Shown: in pieces, positions 1 to 7,259 of the stretch
How positions within the stretch are numbered: position 1 is the stretch's first letter
How the letters are laid out: every line of letters begins with the position of its first letter
DNA from: Oscillospiraceae bacterium
GTDB lineage: Bacteria > Bacillota > Clostridia > Oscillospirales > Oscillospiraceae
Length of the DNA: 37,733 bases
Direction: 5' to 3'
NCBI GenBank assembly: GCA_009787625.1
Contig: WQSX01000026.1
Span: 1 to 37,733, forward strand
Notes under the pieces: model-generated
Seen by the model: only the letters and a program-made list of their open reading frames with translations
What the model was told of the DNA's origin: nothing
Database searches by the model: none
Translations under genes and position numbers: made by a program

Positions 1-9
1 GTTAAAAAT

Positions 10-96
10 GGGGTGCTGCCGACAGGCGGCTGAGAGGGTGTGAAATGCCACACCTAACCCTTATTACCGGATGCGGATAATGCCGCCGTCGGGAGT
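10..96 (+). promoter_or_regulatory. TPP (THI-element) riboswitch aptamer
   Basis: This leader carries the conserved thiamine pyrophosphate aptamer blocks in order. They are GGGGTGC near 10, the GGCTGAGAGGGTG segment at 27-39, ACCCTTATTACCGG around 56-70, and GGATAATGCC at 75-84 followed by GTCGGGAG. The blocks match the THI box consensus, and the next gene is the thiamine transporter thiT, which is the expected target. The promoter lies left of the window, so the full 5' end is not visible. Ligand-bound RNA should reduce thiT expression through the hairpin just downstream. Confidence 0.95.
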
Positions 97-110
97 AAGA
101 ATGCAAAAAA

Positions 111-145
111 TGCACCTCATTAAATAAAGAAAGAGGTGTATTTTT
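111..145 (+). terminator. Riboswitch expression platform: hairpin that also masks the thiT ribosome binding site
   Basis: The 8-bp stem TGCACCTC (111-118) pairs with GAGGTGTA (133-140), with one G-U pair, and is followed directly by TTTTT (141-145) and the thiT ATG at 146. The right half of the stem is also the Shine-Dalgarno sequence GAGGTG. The same hairpin could therefore act as an intrinsic terminator, as a ribosome-site sequestrator, or as both. Which mechanism dominates cannot be told from sequence. Confidence 0.7.
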
Positions 146-760
146 ATGCAAACAACCACAAGATCCCGCGAACTCCGCGCACTGGTAGAATCGGCATTAC
201 TTGTAGGTATCGGATTTGCCCTCAGCTATATTCGATTTACAATCATGCCGCAGGGTGGCTCAGTGACAGCAGTGTCGATGTTGCCGCTCCTGATGATTGG
301 TCTGCGTCATGGTCTTAAATGGGGGCTCATGGGTGCCATTGTGTATGCAGGTCTGCAAATGCTGCAACAAATTTGGGCACCACCCTCCGGAACAGCCCCG
401 GCTTGGACAGCAATGATAATGCTCGACTACATCGTAGCATTCGGCGTTCTTGGATTATCCGGCATATTCAAAAACCGCCGTGGCGGCATCATTATTGCCG
501 CCCCCCTATGCCTTTTACTCCGCTATCTCAGCCACTTCATTTCAGGCGTCATCATCTGGGGTTACTTCATCACAGAGAGCCATTCCTTGATAGATAACCT
601 CTCAGCCCCGGCAGCATGGATTTTTTCACTCACATATAACGGCACATACATGATTCCTGAAATAATATTCACAACAGTGGCAGGCGTAGTCCTATGGAAA
701 ACCGCACCAATGCTGTTCAGCGTTGAGAACAGACAACCTCAAAGCGAGGCAGTCTCTTAA
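146..760 (+). CDS. thiT: Energy-coupled thiamine transporter ThiT (ECF S component)
   Basis: This is the substrate-binding membrane subunit that captures thiamine and hands it to a shared ECF energizing module (EcfA, EcfA', EcfT). The 204-residue length fits the family. There are about six hydrophobic segments. The family motifs are present: an internal LDY segment near residue 94, R-Y-L-S-H-F-I-S-G-V-I-I-W around 126-138, and Y-N-G-T-Y-M-I-P-E near 166-174, which carries residues of the thiamine pocket. The ATG at 146 is preceded by GAGGTG at proper spacing inside the TPP riboswitch hairpin, so gene and regulator agree. No ecfA or ecfT gene is in the window, which suggests a group II ECF system sharing an energizing module encoded elsewhere. 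The last 20 or so residues are hydrophilic. Confidence 0.95.
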   Translation: MQTTTRSRELRALVESALLVGIGFALSYIRFTIMPQGGSVTAVSMLPLLMIGLRHGLKWGLMGAIVYAGLQMLQQIWAPPSGTAPAWTAMIMLDYIVAFGVLGLSGIFKNRRGGIIIAAPLCLLLRYLSHFISGVIIWGYFITESHSLIDNLSAPAAWIFSLTYNGTYMIPEIIFTTVAGVVLWKTAPMLFSVENRQPQSEAVS

Positions 761-795
761 TGGTATAACCAGTCACAATCTCTCCACAAAGGTAA

Positions 796-891
796 GCAGA
801 GGTAGGAGTGTTTGCGGAGTCTTTTTTTCGAGAACAGCGGTGTAGATCCCGATGGCTCGAAAAAAAGCGTAGCAAATACTCCTACCTCTGC
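796..891 (+). repeat. Long imperfect palindrome, family 1 copy A
   Basis: The left arm starts GCAGAGGTAGGAGT (796-809) and the right arm ends ACTCCTACCTCTGC (878-891). Pairing continues inward through TTTGC, an asymmetric internal loop (GGAGT against CGTA), and a second stem of CTTTTTTTCGAG with CTCGAAAAAAAG. The apical segment reads GAGAACAGCGGTGTAGATCC, then CGATGGCTC. It lies between convergent thiT and aminotransferase genes, where it could serve as a bidirectional terminator. The apical sequence recurs at 5315, 7130 and 8288, so it is a dispersed repeat and not just a local terminator. Confidence 0.85.
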
Positions 892-923
892 GGGAAGCAA
901 CGGCAAGTGGTAACGTCTATAAA

Positions 924-2123
924 TTACGAAATCTCATCAACAAACTCTTTAATTCTTGACATTCCCTCGTTTATCTCGTCCTCATTTGTCGCGTAGGACA
1001 GGCGAATGTGGTGTGGAAAACCAAAATCGGCGCATGGAACTATTGCCACTTTTTGCTTTTCAAGCAGAATGTCTGCAAAATCGGCGGCGCACTCAATTTT
1101 TTGTCCGTAAGCAATTTTACCACAGAGAGCTGACATATCGGCAAAGATGTAAAATGCGCCGTCGGGTCGCAAAGCTCTCAGTCCGTCGACTTTTGAAATA
1201 AGGTCAAACATGAGATTGCGTCGAGCCTTAAAGGCAGAGCGCATGTCGCTCACACATTGCTTTGCACCCAATTCTGCCGCTAACGCCGCTTTTTGTGTCA
1301 GAGTGTTTATATTTGATGTTTGATGGCTCTGAATGTTGCCAATGACATCTGCGATATGTTTATTACTTGCTGTATAGCCCACGCGCCAGCCGGTCATGCT
1401 GTAGCTTTTTGAGTAGCCATTTACAATGATTGTGCGCTCTGCAATCTCTGCGCCCAGAGATGCGATGCTTATGTGTGGGTTTTCGTCGTCGTAGATTAGA
1501 TACTCGTAGATTTCATCAGATATGATGTACAGGTCGTGGCGGACGGCGATGTCGGCTATTGCCTGTAGTTCATCTTTTGTGAACACTGCGCCTGATGGGT
1601 TGTTTGGAGTGTTAATCAGTATAGCCTTTGTTTTATCTGTGATGGCCGCCTCTAGCTGTGCGGCAGTGGGGCGATAACCTGTCGAAATGTCGGTTTCAAC
1701 TATTTTTGATACGCCACCCGCTAATGTTGCAAGCTCAGGATATGTGAGCCAGTAGGGCGCGGGAAAAATAACCTCGTCACCCTCGTTTAAAATTGCCGTG
1801 AAAATGTTTGCAAGTGCGTGTTTTGCACCGTTTGACACGACAATTTGCGATGGCTCGTAGGTGAGCCCGTTGTCATTTTTCAGCTTTTCACATATGGCTT
1901 TGCGTAGCTCCAAAATACCTGTAGTGGCGGTGTATTTAGTAAAGCCTTCCTCTGCCGCCTTAAATGCGGCCTTTTTTATGTGCTCAGGTGTGTCAAAATC
2001 CGGCTCACCTGCGGTAAAAGCTATCAGGTTTTCACCTGCAGCTTTAATAGCCTTTGCTTTTGCTGTTATCGCCAGAGTTGAAGATTCCTTTACTTTTTCT
2101 GCTCTTACAGACAGAGATTTCAT
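924..2123 (-). CDS. Pyridoxal-phosphate aminotransferase, class I/II (aspartate aminotransferase-like)
   Basis: This is a 399-residue fold-type I aminotransferase of the AspB/PatA-like subgroup common in Firmicutes. It probably transfers amino groups between aspartate (or another amino acid) and 2-oxoglutarate. Visible motifs are the N-terminal FTAGEPDFDTP (36-46), NTPNNPSG (171-178), D203 in the ISDEIYEYL segment, and the PLP-binding lysine K239 in NGYSKSYSMTGWRVGY. The family arginine that binds substrate carboxylate is in the C-terminal HIRLSYA segment. The ATG at 2123 follows GAAGGAGAC at good spacing. It lies downstream of pckG on the same strand with a 111-bp gap that holds an AT-rich inverted repeat, so it may be cotranscribed with pckG around the oxaloacetate/aspartate node. 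Exact substrate is not decidable from sequence. Confidence 0.9.
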   Translation of the reverse strand: MKSLSVRAEKVKESSTLAITAKAKAIKAAGENLIAFTAGEPDFDTPEHIKKAAFKAAEEGFTKYTATTGILELRKAICEKLKNDNGLTYEPSQIVVSNGAKHALANIFTAILNEGDEVIFPAPYWLTYPELATLAGGVSKIVETDISTGYRPTAAQLEAAITDKTKAILINTPNNPSGAVFTKDELQAIADIAVRHDLYIISDEIYEYLIYDDENPHISIASLGAEIAERTIIVNGYSKSYSMTGWRVGYTASNKHIADVIGNIQSHQTSNINTLTQKAALAAELGAKQCVSDMRSAFKARRNLMFDLISKVDGLRALRPDGAFYIFADMSALCGKIAYGQKIECAADFADILLEKQKVAIVPCADFGFPHHIRLSYATNEDEINEGMSRIKEFVDEIS

Positions 2124-2179
2124 TCGTGTGTCTCCTTCTAATGTTATTTTTTAGGTAATTGTGAAAGTCGTACTCGCAA

Positions 2180-2252
2180 TGGAAAATTGAAAATTGAAAG
2201 TTGAAAATATTGTCCTTGTATTAGTTTTCCATTTTCAATTTTCAATTTCAAC
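2180..2252. repeat. AT-rich inverted repeat between pckG and the aminotransferase gene
   Basis: The left arm is about 28 bases of GGAAAATTGAAAATTGAAAG character (2180-2207). It is complementary to 2225-2252 at about 24 of 28 positions. The right arm overlaps the last codons of pckG on the minus strand. Each arm is itself a short direct repeat of ATTGAAA. It could form a long AU-rich stem in the pckG transcript, although no clear terminal U-tract follows. Confidence 0.6.
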
Positions 2253-4016
2253 TCGCTTTTCAAGCTCTTCCAGTGCTTCCCACAGTTTTTGGGGGACAGT
2301 ATCGCCTAAAGTGTTAAAGTATTCCCGTATGCCATCGGCTTCTTCGCACCATAGTTCTTTGTCTATGCTTAGTAATTCTACTAGCTTTTCAGGTGCTAAG
2401 TCAAGCCCTTCCATAAAAATATCTTCAGGCTTTGGCATATAACCTATAGCTGTGTCTTCCGCACTTGCCTCGCCATTGCAGCGCTCTAATATCCATTTTA
2501 GTACACGCATGTTTTCTCCGAAGCCCGGCCATATGAATTCACCCTCTTCATCTGTTCTGAACCAGTTCACGTTAAAAATCTCAGGAGCTTTATCTCCGAG
2601 CTTTTCACCCATTTCGAGCCAATGTGCAAAGTAGTCACCCATATCGTAACCGCAAAACGGTTTCATCGCCATTGAATCATACCTGACTACACCTACTTCA
2701 CCGGTCTGCGCGGCGGTAGTCTCTGATGCCAAGGTTGCCGCCACAAAAACTCCATGCTGAAAATCGCGTGCCTGATACACCAGTGGCTCAACCCTTGCGC
2801 GGCGGCCGCCAAATATTATTGCACTGATTGGCACACCTTCCCCCGCCCCAAACTCAGGGCTGATATTTGGGCAGTTTATTGACGGAGTCGTAAATCTACT
2901 GTTCGGGTGCGCACCTTTTTCTTTTGAGGTTTTCCCGTTCCAAGGCTCACCTTTCCAGTTTATCCCATTTTCGGGCGGGTTTTTGTCAAGCTTTTCCCAC
3001 CAGACAGTATTGTTGTCCAAATCGTGTGCAACATTTGTGAAAATTGTGTCTTTTTGTATTGCCGCAAGAGCATTGGGATTACTCTGCTTGTTTGTGCCGG
3101 GAACGACCCCGAAAAAACCATTTTCGGGATTTATTGCCCATAGGCGACCATCCGGACCAATGTGAATCCACGCAATATCATCACCTACGCACCATACTTT
3201 ATAGCCTTTTTTCTCATAACCCTCCGGTGGAATGAGCATTGCAAGGTTTGTCTTTCCGCAGGCGGACGGGAACGCGGCGCATATGTACTGCACTTCACCC
3301 TTCGGGTTTTCAATACCGATTATGAGCATATGCTCTGCGAGCCAGCCTTCATTTTTTGCTTGATATGATGCAATGCGAAGAGCAAAGCATTTTTTTCCTA
3401 AAAGAACATTACCGCCGTATCCTGAGTTGATTGACCAGATGGCATTTTCCTCCGGAAAATGAGCAATATATCGCTTATTCTCGTCAATTTCTGCCTTTGC
3501 GTGAAGCCCTTTTACAAATTCGTCGGAGTTATCCAGCCTTTTTATAACTTCTTTTGAAACCCTTGTCATGATACACATGCTGAGCACAACATACGCGGAG
3601 TCAGTGATTTCAATGCCCAGCTTAGAAAATGGCGAGCCTACAGGCCCCATGCAAAACGGTATGACGTACATAGTGCGCCCCTGCATACAACCATCATACA
3701 GTGGCAAAAGTATATTCTTCATATCTTCCGGCGATTTCCAGTTGTTGTTTGGTCCTGCGTCTGCTTTTTTTGTTGTGCAGATGAAGGTCTTATCCTCCGA
3801 ACGTGCCACATCGTTTTGCGCCGAGCGATGCAGATAACATCCCGGCAGTAGTTCCTGATTGAGCTTAATCATCTCCCCCGATTTTAATGTCTCTTCGCGA
3901 AGTTTTTCTAAACCTGTGCCGTCAATCCAGACGACCTCATCGGGCCTTAATAACTCAGTAGCCCACTTTACCCACTCTTTAGCATTTTCGTTAGTAGTCA
4001 AAACTATATCCCCCAT
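2235..4016 (-). CDS. pckG: Phosphoenolpyruvate carboxykinase (GTP)
   Basis: This enzyme interconverts oxaloacetate plus GTP with phosphoenolpyruvate, CO2 and GDP, linking the TCA branch to glycolysis or gluconeogenesis. The 593-residue length fits the GTP-dependent class. The signature P-loop with its reactive cysteine is present as FPSACGKTN (249-257, C253). It is followed by the metal/nucleotide motif VGDDIAW (277-283) and the late GRRARVEPLVYQ segment. The ATG at 4016 lacks an upstream Shine-Dalgarno. An in-frame TTG at 4001 has GGGGG eight bases ahead and would give a start (TTNENAKEW) that lines up better with relatives, so the true start may be 4001. A promoter-like pair lies at 4041-4069. 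In fermenting anaerobes the enzyme often runs toward oxaloacetate; that direction is inference here. Confidence 0.96.
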   Translation of the reverse strand: MGDIVLTTNENAKEWVKWATELLRPDEVVWIDGTGLEKLREETLKSGEMIKLNQELLPGCYLHRSAQNDVARSEDKTFICTTKKADAGPNNNWKSPEDMKNILLPLYDGCMQGRTMYVIPFCMGPVGSPFSKLGIEITDSAYVVLSMCIMTRVSKEVIKRLDNSDEFVKGLHAKAEIDENKRYIAHFPEENAIWSINSGYGGNVLLGKKCFALRIASYQAKNEGWLAEHMLIIGIENPKGEVQYICAAFPSACGKTNLAMLIPPEGYEKKGYKVWCVGDDIAWIHIGPDGRLWAINPENGFFGVVPGTNKQSNPNALAAIQKDTIFTNVAHDLDNNTVWWEKLDKNPPENGINWKGEPWNGKTSKEKGAHPNSRFTTPSINCPNISPEFGAGEGVPISAIIFGGRRARVEPLVYQARDFQHGVFVAATLASETTAAQTGEVGVVRYDSMAMKPFCGYDMGDYFAHWLEMGEKLGDKAPEIFNVNWFRTDEEGEFIWPGFGENMRVLKWILERCNGEASAEDTAIGYMPKPEDIFMEGLDLAPEKLVELLSIDKELWCEEADGIREYFNTLGDTVPQKLWEALEELEKRVEIEN

Positions 4017-4040
4017 GTCGTTTGTGAAAATTGTACAATC

Positions 4041-4069
4041 ATCATAGCAGGACGAGATTGTTTTTGCAA
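4041..4069 (-). promoter_or_regulatory. Predicted promoter of pckG
   Basis: On the minus strand, TTGCAA (4064-4069) and TATGAT (4041-4046) are separated by exactly 17 bases, about 25-40 bases before the pckG start. The match to sigma-A consensus is good at -10 and moderate at -35. Confidence 0.55.
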
Positions 4070-4152
4070 CACCGATTTTGTAAATTAACTAATTTTTTAT
4101 AATTATTTTATCAATTTTTTTGCAAATTGACTAAACGTGATAAAATTTGCTC

Positions 4153-4181
4153 TTGCATTCAGTGTTGTATAATGCTATACT
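4153..4181 (+). promoter_or_regulatory. Predicted promoter of the branched-chain aminotransferase gene
   Basis: TTGCAT (4153-4158) and TATACT (4176-4181) lie 17 bases apart, 36 bases before the ATG at 4218. It faces away from the pckG promoter across a very AT-rich spacer. A short dyad GCAAAT...ATTTGC (about 4121-4150) sits just upstream of the -35 and could be an operator, but I have no regulator to assign. Confidence 0.6.
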
Positions 4182-4217
4182 GCACGTACAAAATTCACTT
4201 TAATTGGAGATACACTA

Positions 4218-5294
4218 ATGAATTACACATTCAATATTCAAAAAACCACAGCACCCAAACCAAAACCCGACCCAAATAATCTAAAATTCGGCAAGTATTT
4301 CACTGATCATATGTTCATCATGGACTACGAAACAGGTAAAGGCTGGTTTGACGGGCGGATTGTACCTTACGGACCCGTCTCACTTGACCCTGCCGCCGCT
4401 GTTTTGCATTATGGGCAGATTATGTTTGAGGGCATGAAAGCATACCGCACGACTGATAATCGTGTGCAGTTATTTAGGCCATACATGAATGCGGCGCGCG
4501 CCCGTAGATCAAATGAACGTATTTGCATACCTGAAATAGATGAAGAGCTCTTTGTAAGTGCGGTTAAAGCTGTTGTCAATGCCGATAGGGATTGGATTCC
4601 CGAAAAGGAAGGCACATCGCTGTATATCCGCCCATTTGTGATTGCAGACGACCCATTTCTCGGCGTACAAGCGGCGAATCACTATAAATTCATGATTATC
4701 CTCTCCCCTGTCGGCCCATACTACGACATTCCCGGCGGAGGCCTTCCGCCAACGAATATTTACATCGAGGATGAGTTTGTCCGTGCCGCTGTGGGTGGAG
4801 TCGGCTTTGCAAAGGTCGGCGGAAACTATGCCGCCGCTCTCAGGTCTCAGGCAAGAGCGAAAGAAATGGGCTGTGCGCAGGTTTTATGGCTTGATGCTGT
4901 TGAGCACAGCTACATAGAGGAAATAGGCACGTCAAATGCTTTTGTTATGATTGATGATGAGGTCATAACCGCTCCGCTTATGGGTACGATTTTACCGGGT
5001 GTTACACGAGCTACAGTCATTGAACTTCTTAAAAAATGGGACATAAAGGTTTCTGAGCGCAGACTTCGCATTGAAGATGTTGTTAAAGCGTCTGAAGAGG
5101 GCAAATTACAAGAGATGTTCGGCACCGGAACCGCCGCTGTAATATCGCCTGTCGGAAAGCTGACACACAAGGATTATGAAGTAACTGTAGGCGACGGAAA
5201 TGTCGGCAGTCTCACACAAAAGCTGTACGATACGATATATGGCATACAAACAGGAAAGCTATCGGATGATATGGGCTGGACTGTCTCGATTTAA
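4218..5294 (+). CDS. ilvE: Branched-chain amino acid aminotransferase
   Basis: This fold-type IV PLP enzyme exchanges amino groups between leucine, isoleucine or valine and their 2-oxo acids. At 358 residues it belongs to the longer, BCAT2-like class. Motifs include HYGQIMFEGMKAYR (about 74-87), the substrate-side RPYMNAARARRSNERI segment, and the catalytic lysine K199 in GFAKVGGNYAAAL. LDAVEHSYIEEIGTSNAF and the phosphate-binding LPGVTR with the following threonines also fit. The ATG is preceded by TTGGAGATACACTA, a good ribosome site, and by a well-spaced promoter. It is monocistronic by appearance: palindrome copy D begins 20 bases after the stop. Confidence 0.95.
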   Translation: MNYTFNIQKTTAPKPKPDPNNLKFGKYFTDHMFIMDYETGKGWFDGRIVPYGPVSLDPAAAVLHYGQIMFEGMKAYRTTDNRVQLFRPYMNAARARRSNERICIPEIDEELFVSAVKAVVNADRDWIPEKEGTSLYIRPFVIADDPFLGVQAANHYKFMIILSPVGPYYDIPGGGLPPTNIYIEDEFVRAAVGGVGFAKVGGNYAAALRSQARAKEMGCAQVLWLDAVEHSYIEEIGTSNAFVMIDDEVITAPLMGTILPGVTRATVIELLKKWDIKVSERRLRIEDVVKASEEGKLQEMFGTGTAAVISPVGKLTHKDYEVTVGDGNVGSLTQKLYDTIYGIQTGKLSDDMGWTVSI

Positions 5295-5314
5295 CGCCTG
5301 TGCCGTTGCTTGCC

Positions 5315-5540
5315 GCCTAAAATTGGTGATTTGTCCCGCTTTTTGCGAGCCATCGGGATCTACTACTGCTGTTCTCGAAAAAAAGAGTTCAGACCCCACC
5401 CGAAAACCGCACTCAGAGGCACGTCATTGCGGGCCTGACCCGCAATCCCCACAATTATTTATGGGATTGCGGCTCGGAGGCCGCAATGACGTGCTATGTG
5501 CGAACAGCAAAAATGACTCCACAAACTACCAATTTCAGGC
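5315..5540 (-). repeat. Long imperfect palindrome, family 1 copy D, interrupted by a second palindrome
   Basis: This copy reads in the reverse orientation. The outer arms are 5315-5335 (GCCTAAAATTGGTGATTTGT) and 5521-5540 (complement GCCTGAAATTGGTAGTTTGT), with the conserved GGAGTC on the inner side. The apical segment (5346-5376) is a variant: AGCAGTAGTAGATCC replaces AGCGGTGTAGATCC. Between the apical part and the outer arm lies about 130 bp of extra sequence that contains the unrelated palindrome at 5419-5494. The whole intergenic stretch 5295-5598 is this composite repeat plus the promoter of the next operon; I see no gene in it. Confidence 0.8.
5419..5494. repeat. Second palindromic repeat nested inside copy D
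   Basis: The left arm GCACGTCATTGCGGGCCTGA (5419-5438) continues through CCCGCAATCCC and is complementary to 5464-5494, which ends GCAATGACGTGC. The two halves each carry their own mini-hairpin (TTGCGGGCCTGACCCGCAA and TTGCGGCTCGGAGGCCGCAA), so the fold is cruciform-like. It resembles the GTCATTGCG-type intergenic palindromes seen in many bacteria. It sits within the arm of another repeat, showing sequential insertion. Confidence 0.75.
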
Positions 5541-5545
5541 TACCC

Positions 5546-5574
5546 TTGTGCGATATTTTCCTCTATGCTATAAT
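5546..5574 (+). promoter_or_regulatory. Predicted promoter of the NTPase/ABC importer cluster
   Basis: TTGTGC (5546-5551) and a perfect TATAAT (5569-5574) are spaced by 17 bases, 25 bases before the ATG at 5599. It begins just after the end of repeat copy D, so repeat insertion stopped short of the promoter. Confidence 0.6.
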
Positions 5575-5598
5575 ACTTGCTATGAAGTGAGGCGGATT

Positions 5599-6105
5599 AT
5601 GCATGTTTTTTTGACGGGCGAAAAGCAGGTTGGCAAGACTACTGTTATTACAAGTTTTCTTGAAAAATCGGGTTTGACGGCTGATGGTTTTATGACTTAT
5701 TGGGAGCAAAGTATGCCGGGTGAGCGCAGGCTTTACCTTGCTCCGTTTTCCCCCAAAAAAGCAAATGTTGAGCGTCGCTTGATTGCGACAGATTTTGGGC
5801 ATGGTCTTTCGCCGATTCCCGAGGTGACCGAAGTTTTTGACACTTACGGAAAATCACTACTCGATAACAGCGGCAATTGTGGCTACATTGTTATGGACGA
5901 GATTGGTTTTATTGAGGCAAATGCAAAAAAATTTTTGGCATCGGTTATGGCAGGTATTGACGGAGAAATCCCTATAATTGGTGTACTCAAAAAATGCGAT
6001 GCGCAGTTTATTCAAGAAATACGCTCGCATAAGAATGTCATATTAAAAGATGTCACTGCTGAGAATAGAGAGGAAATATTAAATTGGTTACTCAAAAAAA
6101 TTTGA
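5599..6105 (+). CDS. THEP1-like nucleoside-triphosphatase
   Basis: This 168-residue P-loop protein of the THEP1/NTPase_1 family hydrolyses NTPs in vitro in characterised members; the cellular role is unknown. The Walker A motif GEKQVGKTT is at residues 7-15. MDEIGFIEANA near residue 97 is the Walker B-like segment (IVMDEIG), matching the family. The ATG at 5599 follows GTGAGGCGG. A longer upstream reading frame exists but runs through repeats and the promoter, so it is not used. The 3' end overlaps the start of the ABC lipoprotein gene by 22 bp, which implies translational coupling and a shared operon. Whether it serves the importer or is only co-expressed is inference. Confidence 0.8.
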   Translation: MHVFLTGEKQVGKTTVITSFLEKSGLTADGFMTYWEQSMPGERRLYLAPFSPKKANVERRLIATDFGHGLSPIPEVTEVFDTYGKSLLDNSGNCGYIVMDEIGFIEANAKKFLASVMAGIDGEIPIIGVLKKCDAQFIQEIRSHKNVILKDVTAENREEILNWLLKKI

Positions 6106-7097
6106 TAACATTTATCCTTGCTATAGCGATGTTTTTCGCACTTGCCGCTTGCTCGGCTTTGCCTTCAGATATAGACGATGGCATAGCAGCGAATACGACA
6201 ATCTCAGTGGTTGACCAAGGCGGGAGAACTGTTGAAATTGAATACCCTGTGGAGCGCTTGGTCAGCGGTTTTTACATATCTTCTTCTACGATTTTAGCAT
6301 TGGGTTTATCCGACAGGCTCGTGGGCATTGAGGCACGCGCCGATGAGCGACCTGTTTACACACGTATGTTTCCTGAGCTACTAGAGCTTCCTAATGTCGG
6401 AACAGCTAGGGATTTCAACCTCGAAGCCTGCATTGCGCTTTACCCCGACTTGGTGGTGCTACCTTATAGGCTCCGAGATGCCGCTGAGACTCTCACGGAT
6501 ATGGGTATACCTGCGATTGTTGTAAATCCTGAAAGTTTCGATGAGTTGGTCGACATGATTAACCTCATTGGAGTTGCGACCAATACGGTTTATAGGGCGG
6601 AACGCTTGATAGAGTGGATGGTAGATACACGTGATTATGTAATAGATATCAGCGCTCAGTTTACTGAGCTACCGACAGTCTATATAGCAGGGGTCGGGAG
6701 CCATTTGTCAACTTCACCCGGCGGAATGTTTCAGTCCGATTTGGTGGAAATGGCAGGTGGCATAAATGTAGCCGCAGACCTCCCCGGCAGAGGGTGGACG
6801 GAAATTTCCTATGAGCAACTACTCGCTATGAATCCCGATATAATCATCTTGCCGGCAGAGGCGAGTTATACCGTGGAAGATGTGCTAACAAACCCCACAC
6901 TCAGTGGTTTAACGGCAGTTACCAATGGTTCGGTTTATCAGTTTTCAAATGAATTTGAAGCTTGGGATTCCCCCATTCCGTCCTCAATGATTGGCGCACT
7001 TTGGCTTCTGTCTGTTTTGCATGGGCATTATGCCGGGCAGGACTTTTTAGAGTTTGTCCATGCGTTTTATTCTGAATTTTATGGGTTTTCCGGCTAA
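6084..7097 (+). CDS. ABC transporter substrate-binding lipoprotein, iron-siderophore/cobalamin type (BtuF/FepB fold)
   Basis: This 337-residue class III periplasmic-binding-type protein is anchored outside the membrane and delivers its ligand to the permease encoded next. The N-terminus has a hydrophobic signal ending LAACS, a lipobox with C23 as the lipidated residue. The mature part has the family opening VVDQGGRTVEIEYPVERLV, then LALGLSDRLVGIEARAD, VGTARDFNLEACIALYPDLVVLP and the late YEQLLAMNPDIIILPAEA. The start is TTG at 6084 with GAGAGG upstream; the first ATG (6129) would delete most of the signal. Iron-chelate, heme and corrinoid ligands are all possible. No riboswitch or Fur-like site was recognised ahead of the operon. 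Confidence 0.88.
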   Translation: MVTQKNLITFILAIAMFFALAACSALPSDIDDGIAANTTISVVDQGGRTVEIEYPVERLVSGFYISSSTILALGLSDRLVGIEARADERPVYTRMFPELLELPNVGTARDFNLEACIALYPDLVVLPYRLRDAAETLTDMGIPAIVVNPESFDELVDMINLIGVATNTVYRAERLIEWMVDTRDYVIDISAQFTELPTVYIAGVGSHLSTSPGGMFQSDLVEMAGGINVAADLPGRGWTEISYEQLLAMNPDIIILPAEASYTVEDVLTNPTLSGLTAVTNGSVYQFSNEFEAWDSPIPSSMIGALWLLSVLHGHYAGQDFLEFVHAFYSEFYGFSG

Positions 7098-7129
7098 ACT
7101 TTGTGTAAGGGCACTATTTCACCGGGCTA

Positions 7130-7224
7130 GCAGATGATGGGCAGTTTGCCCCGGTTTTTCGGGAGAACAGCGGTGAAGATCCCGATGGCTCCCGAAAAAT
7201 CGGGGTAAATTGCTCATCATCTGC
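7130..7224 (+). repeat. Long imperfect palindrome, family 1 copy B
   Basis: The arms GCAGATGATGGGCAGTTTGC (7130-7149) plus CCCGGTTTTTCGGGAG and CTCCCGAAAAATCGGGG plus TAAATTGCTCATCATCTGC pair over 36 bases. All four exceptions are G-U wobbles with G on the left arm. The apical segment is GAGAACAGCGGTGAAGATCC then CGATGGCTC. It separates the lipoprotein and permease genes of one operon and is in the same orientation as the genes. Confidence 0.85.
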
Positions 7225-7259
7225 GGGAGTACTGATTAGTCATTTGTAAGGATTAATTT

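Noticed and set aside
5200..5598. N-terminal extension of the NTPase reading frame
   Set aside because: It would begin inside ilvE and run through two palindromes and a good promoter. The ATG at 5599 has a ribosome site and matches the family N-terminus.
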